DNA of 12,274 bases from Phycisphaerae bacterium (GTDB lineage Bacteria; Planctomycetota; Phycisphaerae; Tepidisphaerales; Tepidisphaeraceae): the NCBI GenBank assembly GCA_030448225.1, contig JAUJNJ010000123.1:1-12274 (forward strand), in the 5' to 3' direction. This document shows positions 7,982 through 12,274 of the stretch, in pieces. A model generated the notes under the pieces. That model saw only the letters and a list, made by a program, of their open reading frames with translations, was not told where the DNA came from and made no database searches. The position numbers and the translations under genes are program-made. How positions within the stretch are numbered: position 1 is the first letter of the stretch; every line of letters starts with the position of its first letter.

Positions 7982-8524
7982 GTGAAGCAATGGGTCATGA
8001 TAGCGGCGTGCTCGGTGGCTCTCGTCGGCTGCGTCAGCCGCAACGACGTAGCGGTCGAGGGTGACGCCGGCGCGCGGCAGGAGACCGCGCGTGCCGTGCT
8101 GAGAGATGCGCGGGGGCAGGCGGTCGGGAATGCCGAACTGTCGCAGGAAAGCGGCGGCGTGCGGGTGCGGCTGGCGGCGACAGCGATGCCGGCGGGAACC
8201 TATGGCAGCCACGTCCACATGGTCGGCCGGTGCGACGCACCCGAGTTCACGACGGCGGGCGAGCATTGGAATCCGACGGGGGCTCGGCACGGACGCGACA
8301 ACCCGGATGGGCCGCACCTCGGCGACTTGCCCAACCTGTCGGTGAGCGCGAACGGGCGGGGGTCGATCGAGTATCTGGTGACGGGCGCGACCATCGCGGG
8401 GACGGGTGCGTCGATGATCGATGCGGACGGATCGGCGCTGCTGATTCATGCCGCGGCCGACGACTACCGTACCGACCCCAGCGGCAAGAGCGGCGCGCGG
8501 ATCGCCTGCGGTATCGTGCGCTAG
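7982..8524 (+). CDS. sodC: Cu/Zn superoxide dismutase, lipoprotein form
   Basis: Converts superoxide to peroxide and oxygen in the cell envelope. All metal ligands are present in the 180-residue protein: copper His77, His79, His95 and His156; zinc His95 (bridging), His103, His112 and Asp115. Motifs are GSHVHMVGRCDAPEF, EHWNP, HGRDNPDGPHLGDLPNLSV and SALLIHAAADD. Cys84 and Cys176 form the family disulfide, and the active-site Arg is in GARIACGIV (Arg173). A short signal peptide ends in a lipobox, LVGC (residues 14-17), so the enzyme should be lipidated at Cys17 and anchored in a membrane. The GTG at 7982 is the chosen start because GGAGAGG lies just upstream at 7971-7977 and it gives the complete signal sequence. 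The stop overlaps the convergent MFS gene. The frame is clean. Confidence 0.93.
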   Translation: MKQWVMIAACSVALVGCVSRNDVAVEGDAGARQETARAVLRDARGQAVGNAELSQESGGVRVRLAATAMPAGTYGSHVHMVGRCDAPEFTTAGEHWNPTGARHGRDNPDGPHLGDLPNLSVSANGRGSIEYLVTGATIAGTGASMIDADGSALLIHAAADDYRTDPSGKSGARIACGIVR

Positions 8525-10101
8525 ATGGGCTCGCCGGCAGCCCTTGCTCGGTCGACGACGCTGGCCTCCGCGCGCGGCAGGATGCGGTAGAGGATGAGGA
8601 TGGCGCCGATGCAAATCGGGGCGGCGGCGAGCAGCGACAGGACGCCGGTGCCGAGATCTCCGGTCGCCTGGCTGACGCGGCCGGCGAGATAGGGGCCGAG
8701 CGCGAGGCCGATGAAGGTGGTGCCGAGGAAGAAAGTGGCGGTGGCGACGCCGCGCATGCGGGGCAGGACGAGATCCTGGGTTGTCGCGGCCGAGGCGCCG
8801 AGCGCGGTCGCCGAAAGGATCGCCATCGGCAGGTACAGAATGTAGAAGAGCGGCAGGCTTGTCGTCGTGTAACTCACGACAAGGAACGGGATCGGGGCGA
8901 TCGCACCGATCAGCATGACGATGACGCGGCCCGACGGGCGCGTGCGCTTCAGACGGTCGGCAAGGCGGCCGCCGGCGATAACGCCGAGGAAGCCGCCGAG
9001 CGCGCCGGCGCCGCCGACGAGCAGCCCGGCCTCGCTCGGCGAGGCGCCGAATTCGCGCATTGCGTACGGGGCGGCCCAGAAGCTGACGGCATAGGCAGTG
9101 AAGGCGATCAGGCCGTAGCCGAGCACGGCAAGCAGAAATGCGGGGCTGCCGACGATCAGCGCGAAGGAGGGCGGGTCGCGGTGGCGGAGCGCCGTGGCCC
9201 AGGAGAAGAGGGCGTAGGTGCCGACGCCCATCGCGGTCCACTGCGGGATGTCGCCGGTCAGCCGGACGAGAGCGTAAGCGACGGCGGCGCACAGGCCGGC
9301 GACGAGGAGGTTGACAGCGAGCGCGGGCAGCCCGCGTCGCGCGGCCCCGATCACGGTCAGGGGCGGGATGACGGTCAGCAGCTCGTTGAAGAAGTCGGCG
9401 AAGGGCGCGGGAGACGAAGGGGTGACGATGCCGTCGGACTGGCCGCGGACCGGCTCGCGCAGGGTCGCGACCCACAGAGCGAGAAGCAGGCCGGGGAGGC
9501 CGACGGCGAGGAAGGCGGCTTGCCAGCCCGCTAAACCGAGCGGGCCGCTGCGGCCCGGATAGGCCGCGTTCCAGTTTTGAACGACGAGCCCGCCGATGAA
9601 CAGCGACAGGCCGCCGCCGATGTACAGGCCGGACGAATAGATGGCGAGCGCGGTGGCGCGCTTCTCGCGCGGGAACAGGTCGGAGAGAAGGGAATAGGCG
9701 CAGGGGGACGCGGTCGCCTCGCCGACGCCGACGCTGATGCGGGCGAGCGCGAGTTCCCCGCCCGAGCGGGCGAAACCGGACACCGCCGTCATGACCGACC
9801 ATAGACTAAGCCCGGCGGTCATCAGCCGCACCCGGCTCCAATTGTCGGCGAGCCGCCCGAGCGGAATGCCGAAGATCGCGTAGAAGACTCCGAACGCGGT
9901 GCCGTAGAGGAAGCCGAGGTCGCCGTCGGTGAGGTTCAGGTCGCGCTTGATGTCCTCGGCCAAGATCGAGAGGATCTGGCGGTCGATGAAGTTGAGAACG
10001 TAGACGAGGACGAGGACGGAGAGGACGTACCAGGCGTAGCGTTCGCTGCTTGCCGTGGCGTCGCTGGCGACGGGGGCGATCGTTCCTGTCTCGCTTGCCA
10101 T
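8521..10101 (-). CDS. MFS transporter, spinster-like family
   Basis: Secondary transporter of the inner membrane; the substrate is not predictable from sequence. The 526-residue protein starts with NFIDRQILSILAEDIKRDL (37-55), typical of the spinster-like branch. Motif A is GRLADNWSRVRLM at 82-94, with its second copy GGRLADRLKR at 377-386. DLFPREKRATA (141-151) is the loop 4-5 region. Hydrophobic segments fit twelve helices plus an extra hydrophobic pair around residues 258-300, which explains the length above the usual 400-450. The ATG at 10101 is the only start giving the full first helix. The stop (complement of 8521-8523) overlaps the superoxide dismutase stop in a shared CTAG. It is a single gene with its own likely promoter upstream on the same strand. 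Confidence 0.92.
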   Translation of the reverse strand: MASETGTIAPVASDATASSERYAWYVLSVLVLVYVLNFIDRQILSILAEDIKRDLNLTDGDLGFLYGTAFGVFYAIFGIPLGRLADNWSRVRLMTAGLSLWSVMTAVSGFARSGGELALARISVGVGEATASPCAYSLLSDLFPREKRATALAIYSSGLYIGGGLSLFIGGLVVQNWNAAYPGRSGPLGLAGWQAAFLAVGLPGLLLALWVATLREPVRGQSDGIVTPSSPAPFADFFNELLTVIPPLTVIGAARRGLPALAVNLLVAGLCAAVAYALVRLTGDIPQWTAMGVGTYALFSWATALRHRDPPSFALIVGSPAFLLAVLGYGLIAFTAYAVSFWAAPYAMREFGASPSEAGLLVGGAGALGGFLGVIAGGRLADRLKRTRPSGRVIVMLIGAIAPIPFLVVSYTTTSLPLFYILYLPMAILSATALGASAATTQDLVLPRMRGVATATFFLGTTFIGLALGPYLAGRVSQATGDLGTGVLSLLAAAPICIGAILILYRILPRAEASVVDRARAAGEPI

Positions 10102-10132
10102 GCCCGCCCGCCGTCTCGTTGCCTTGGAGGTG

Positions 10133-10160
10133 AGGCTAGCAGCGCACCGCGCTTTGGCAA
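10133..10160 (-). promoter_or_regulatory. Possible promoter of the MFS gene
   Basis: On the minus strand TTGCCA (complement of 10155-10160) is followed after 16 bases by TAGCCT (complement of 10133-10138), about 30 bases before the MFS ATG. The -35 box is close to consensus and the -10 box moderate. Confidence 0.35.
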
Positions 10161-10361
10161 CATGCGACGCGCTGCGCCCGCTTCGCGCTTGCCGGGTGGA
10201 GGTTCACTCCGGGTCCGAAAGGGCGTCGCGAACGCCTGCTAGGGCGAAGCGAGTCCAGCACCCGAACGCACGCCAAATGCTTTGAACTTGTGTCACTATC
10301 GAGCAACATTCGTGGCTGGACGCTAATTGTATAACTTTGATCAGGAACGAAGTTTTTCCTC
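10161..10361. other. Intergenic stretch with no recognised gene
   Basis: This is the main part of a 395-base gap between the divergent MFS and secreted-protein genes. The first half is GC-rich with only a weak hairpin, GGCGT/ACGCC at 10222-10226 and 10232-10236. From about 10260 to 10360 the sequence becomes distinctly AT-richer than anything else in the window, which fits a promoter or regulator-binding region for the + strand gene. I see no RNA gene or convincing small ORF in it. Confidence 0.5.
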
Positions 10362-10390
10362 TTGACGGAGCCAGGCCGTGAGCAGACTAT
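10362..10390 (+). promoter_or_regulatory. Possible promoter of the secreted-protein gene
   Basis: TTGACG (10362-10367) and GACTAT (10385-10390) are separated by 17 bases, at the right edge of the AT-rich stretch. The -35 box matches five of six consensus bases and the -10 box three of six. It predicts a leader of about 100 bases before the ATG at 10497. Confidence 0.42.
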
Positions 10391-10496
10391 GTTCGCAGAC
10401 GGCTCACGACAGGATCTACGACCGCAGAGTTAAGACCTCCGAAAGAGTTCCGCGACTGGCAATCGGCAGTGCTGAGTATGCACTTGGAGATTCTCC

Positions 10497-11354
10497 ATGC
10501 GTTTAGGTCGTATGGCGGCTTTGGCCGCGCTTTCTTCATCGGTCTTCCTGTCATCGGGCGCCGCGGCGCGGAGTTGTTGGTATCCGGTCGAAGCGGAAGC
10601 GGCCCAGGTCAGGGCTCTTCATTTGATGCTGATGGTGGGTACATTGCAGTGCCGAAAGTCGCATCCCGCTTCGGTTGGCCTCTACAATGAATTCGTCGAG
10701 AAGCAGCGGCCGTTGCTCGTCTCCAACGTCGGCGTACTCAAGGACCATTTCGTGCGCGAAAGTGGAGCCGGTCGCTGGCAGCAGGATTATGACCGGTTCG
10801 AGACCTCGCTTGCCAATCTATACTCCGCCCGTCTTGACGACGGCGGGTTTTGCGACACCGTTCAGCGGATCGGGCGTTCGGCCGCGCAAGCATCGGGCGC
10901 CGATCTTCTGGCGCTTTCCGAAAGCGTCGCCGAGGCGCCGACGATCGGCTTGTGCTCCCTGGAGGGCGAGGTCTTCGACGATCCGGCCGAAGCGCAGCAG
11001 CTCCCGCCCAAGGTCGTCATAGCGGACGCCTTGTCGGCGCCCGCGTCGCCCGATCGGGTGATTGCCGCCAAGGCTGGCGCTGCCGAGGTCGCTGATGTCG
11101 ATGACGAAGTAATCGTGGCTGATGCCGCGGAGTCCGAAGAGCCGGTAATGTTGGCGGCCGCAGCCGAGGAGGCGAGCGCGGATTCGCAAGAACTGGAGCC
11201 GGCTTCGCAGGCCGAGGACGCTCCAGCTGAGATGGCAGCGGCTTCCGCTCCGGCGAGCCGGGAGGAGGCCTTGCAAGCGGCGGTGGCGGCCTTGCAATCG
11301 GCGGCGGCCGCGCTTCAGGCGGCGAGTTTGCCGCGAGCGGAGGGTAAGCAGTGA
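10497..11354 (+). CDS. Secreted protein of unknown function with acidic Ala-rich tail
   Basis: I cannot assign a function; the N-terminal half resembles uncharacterised secreted proteins of sphingomonads, from memory only. The 285-residue protein has a signal peptide (Arg at 2 and 5, hydrophobic 6-19, cleavage likely after GAAA near residue 24). A compact domain follows with cysteines at 27, 52, 119 and 153, probably two disulfides, and conserved-looking motifs RALHLMLMVGTLQCR (39-53), LYNEFVEKQRPLL (62-74), LKDHF (81-85) and YDRFETSLANLY (98-109). From about residue 165 the tail is low-complexity, rich in Ala and Glu, and ends in heptad-like repeats (ALQAAVA, ALQSAAA, ALQAAS at about 261-280). 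The ATG is supported by GGAGA at 10486-10490. It is preceded by an AT-rich promoter region and followed by a hairpin. The location is probably periplasmic. Confidence 0.85.
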   Translation: MRLGRMAALAALSSSVFLSSGAAARSCWYPVEAEAAQVRALHLMLMVGTLQCRKSHPASVGLYNEFVEKQRPLLVSNVGVLKDHFVRESGAGRWQQDYDRFETSLANLYSARLDDGGFCDTVQRIGRSAAQASGADLLALSESVAEAPTIGLCSLEGEVFDDPAEAQQLPPKVVIADALSAPASPDRVIAAKAGAAEVADVDDEVIVADAAESEEPVMLAAAAEEASADSQELEPASQAEDAPAEMAAASAPASREEALQAAVAALQSAAAALQAASLPRAEGKQ

Positions 11355-11425
11355 TGGGTCGCCGCTGACGTTCGGCCGGTTGTCAACCATCTAGCCGATC
11401 AGTGCGGCGGGCTAGCGGCCGCCAG

Positions 11426-11450
11426 GGAACAAGGCCGAGGGCCTTGTTCC
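11426..11450. terminator. Perfect 11-bp hairpin between convergent genes
   Basis: GGAACAAGGCC (11426-11436) and GGCCTTGTTCC (11440-11450) pair without mismatch around a three-base loop. It lies 71 bases after the secreted-protein stop and directly beyond the ThpR stop at 11452, so it can end transcription from both sides. There is no clear T run, so a mixed or Rho-assisted mechanism is possible. Confidence 0.55.
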
Positions 11451-11451
11451 A

Positions 11452-11985
11452 TCAGCTCAGCACGTAGCGCTGGGCGACTTCGTAGGTCGCGCCTTCCGCG
11501 CCCAATGTGCTTTCGAAAAGGCAGAAACTGTCGACCGTGAACGGCGCGCTGCGCGTCGCCGACGCGGTAGCGAGGAAAGCGTCGGCGGGCGCGGCGGTTC
11601 GGCCGCAGCGGGCGATCGTGATGTGGGGGAGGTACGCGCGGCCCTCGGGAGCGACGCCGGCGCGGCGGCACGCCTGGTCTATCTTCTTGTGCAGGGCGGT
11701 GAGTTGGTCGTGCGGGGTGACGCCGATCCACAGGCTGCCGTTGCGACTGCCTTCGCCGAAGCGGCCGGCGCCATCGAGCGCGATCGCGAACGGCGGCATG
11801 CGGACACCGGCGAGAGCGGCCGCGACATCCTCCGCTTGATGGCGGTCGACGTCCCCGATGAAACGGAGAGTCAAATGGAGCTGGTCGTCGCTTTGCCAAC
11901 GCGCGCCGGGAACGCCGCCCATCACCGCGAGGAGGCGTTGGCGGATCGAACGGGGCGGACGGATCGCGGCGAACAGGCGGTGCAT
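11452..11985 (-). CDS. thpR: RNA 2',3'-cyclic phosphodiesterase (2H/LigT family)
   Basis: Cytoplasmic 2H phosphoesterase that opens RNA 2',3'-cyclic phosphates to 2'-phosphates; older annotations call it a 2'-5' RNA ligase. The 177-residue protein has both catalytic HxTx motifs, HLTL at residues 37-40 and HITI at 121-124, and the family N-terminus (MHRLFAAIRPP). WIGVTP (86-91) and the C-terminal LFESTLGAEGATYEV are also family signatures. Length is normal and the frame is clean. The ATG at 11985 is the natural start, since the protein begins directly with the first beta strand. It is a single gene, divergent from the BI-1 gene and convergent with the secreted-protein gene. The physiological RNA substrate of bacterial members is not settled. 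Confidence 0.93.
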   Translation of the reverse strand: MHRLFAAIRPPRSIRQRLLAVMGGVPGARWQSDDQLHLTLRFIGDVDRHQAEDVAAALAGVRMPPFAIALDGAGRFGEGSRNGSLWIGVTPHDQLTALHKKIDQACRRAGVAPEGRAYLPHITIARCGRTAAPADAFLATASATRSAPFTVDSFCLFESTLGAEGATYEVAQRYVLS

Positions 11986-12041
11986 GGCCCCGTCGGTGGC
12001 GTGTTGGTCAACGCCGCGTCAACGCCCCTGTCGTGTTTCGC

Positions 12042-12070
12042 TTGAAAGAGTCACGCGTTCATACGATATT
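12042..12070 (+). promoter_or_regulatory. Likely promoter of the Bax inhibitor-1 gene
   Basis: TTGAAA (12042-12047) and GATATT (12065-12070) are 17 bases apart and match five and four of six consensus bases. The start codon is about 45 bases downstream of the -10 box. The preceding C makes CTTGAAA, as in heat-shock -35 boxes, but no CCCAT-like -10 is present. Confidence 0.48.
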
Positions 12071-12116
12071 GCCGACATTGCGGTGGTGGTCCTCCGCATT
12101 TGGAGAGAAGGAAGAC

Positions 12117-12274
12117 ATGGCAAACTGGTCTGATCCACGCGTGACCGGAGCGACGCCGCGGGCGGCCGACCCGCTCGCAGGGGTTCGCGTCCCGACGCCG
12201 GGCGCGGGCGCGGCCGCGCGCGACGCCGGCCTTCGGTCGTACATGCTTTCGGTTTACAACTATATGGCATCGGG
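12117..12274 (+). CDS. Bax inhibitor-1/YccA-family membrane protein, 3' partial
   Basis: Only the first 52 residues are in the window. ATG 12117 follows a good ribosome binding site (GGAGAGAAGGA, 12102-12112) and reads MANWSDPRV, a low-complexity Ala/Pro/Gly stretch, then LRSYMLSVYNYMASG. The last motif, directly before the first membrane helix, is characteristic of alphaproteobacterial Bax inhibitor-1/YccA (UPF0005) proteins, seven-helix inner membrane proteins implicated in membrane protein quality control or ion leak. The whole membrane part lies beyond the right edge, so the call rests on the N-terminal signature alone. The gene is divergent from thpR across 131 bases with its own promoter. 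Confidence 0.75.
   Translation, partial: MANWSDPRVTGATPRAADPLAGVRVPTPGAGAAARDAGLRSYMLSVYNYMAS

Noticed and set aside
8230..9534. A 434-codon + strand open frame opposite the MFS gene, and a 636-codon minus-strand frame (7892-9802) in another frame
   Set aside because: Both are overlaps of the superoxide dismutase and MFS genes, whose own frames are diagnostic. The translations are repetitive Gly/Asp/Arg or Arg/Pro sequence.
10344..10367. GGAAC at 10344 as the -35 box of an EcfG-type general stress promoter
   Set aside because: No CGTT-like -10 box occurs at the required distance of 16 to 17 bases.
1..12274. CRISPR arrays, tRNA or rRNA genes, insertion sequences, integrase or phage attachment sites
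   Set aside because: I looked for regular spaced repeats, cloverleaf-like sequence, transposase motifs and terminal repeats with target duplications and found none beyond the single composite repeat at 1798-1902.

Overview
The window is GC-rich chromosomal DNA, and the gene content and protein sequences look most like an alphaproteobacterium of the Sphingomonadales (Sphingomonas-like). This taxonomic placement is inference from family resemblance; there is no rRNA gene or other marker in the window.

Layout. Bases 1-4553 hold the distal end of a siphovirus-type tail module on the + strand: a DUF2460 distal tail protein (left end cut by the window), a DUF2163 hub protein, an NlpC/P60-type peptidase, a large tail-tip/hub protein and a DUF2793 protein. 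The order matches the end of the Rhodobacter capsulatus gene transfer agent cluster (g12-g15), but the large hub protein lacks the TIM-barrel part of the Rhodobacter version. The module could be a Sphingomonadales-type GTA or a prophage remnant. A composite palindromic repeat (about 1798-1902) sits at the peptidase/hub junction. It supplies the peptidase's C-terminal tail and the ribosome binding site of the hub gene.

Bases 4554-7931 hold three housekeeping/envelope genes, all broken in this sequence: an OmpA-family outer membrane protein (+), a MAPEG-family membrane protein (-) and UDP-glucose 6-dehydrogenase (+). From about 3735 to about 7800 nearly every gene switches frame repeatedly by one base and has odd substitutions at conserved residues, while its protein similarity remains readable along its whole length. 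DUF2460 at the left edge shows the same kind of damage. The genes on both sides are clean. I regard low-accuracy sequence as the likeliest cause, with real gene decay as the alternative.

Bases 7982-12274 are ordinary intact chromosome: a Cu/Zn superoxide dismutase lipoprotein (+) that overlaps tail-to-tail with a spinster-like MFS transporter (-), a secreted protein of unknown function with an acidic alanine-rich tail (+), the RNA 2',3'-cyclic phosphodiesterase ThpR (-), and the start of a Bax inhibitor-1/YccA membrane protein (+) cut off by the right end.

The tail genes presumably act together as one particle tail. The other genes are functionally unrelated neighbours (envelope, sugar nucleotide supply, oxidative stress, export, RNA processing). 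I did not find a convincing new multi-gene system. The most unusual items are the repeat that rewires a gene junction, the TIM-barrel-less hub beside DUF2793, and the uncharacterised secreted protein.
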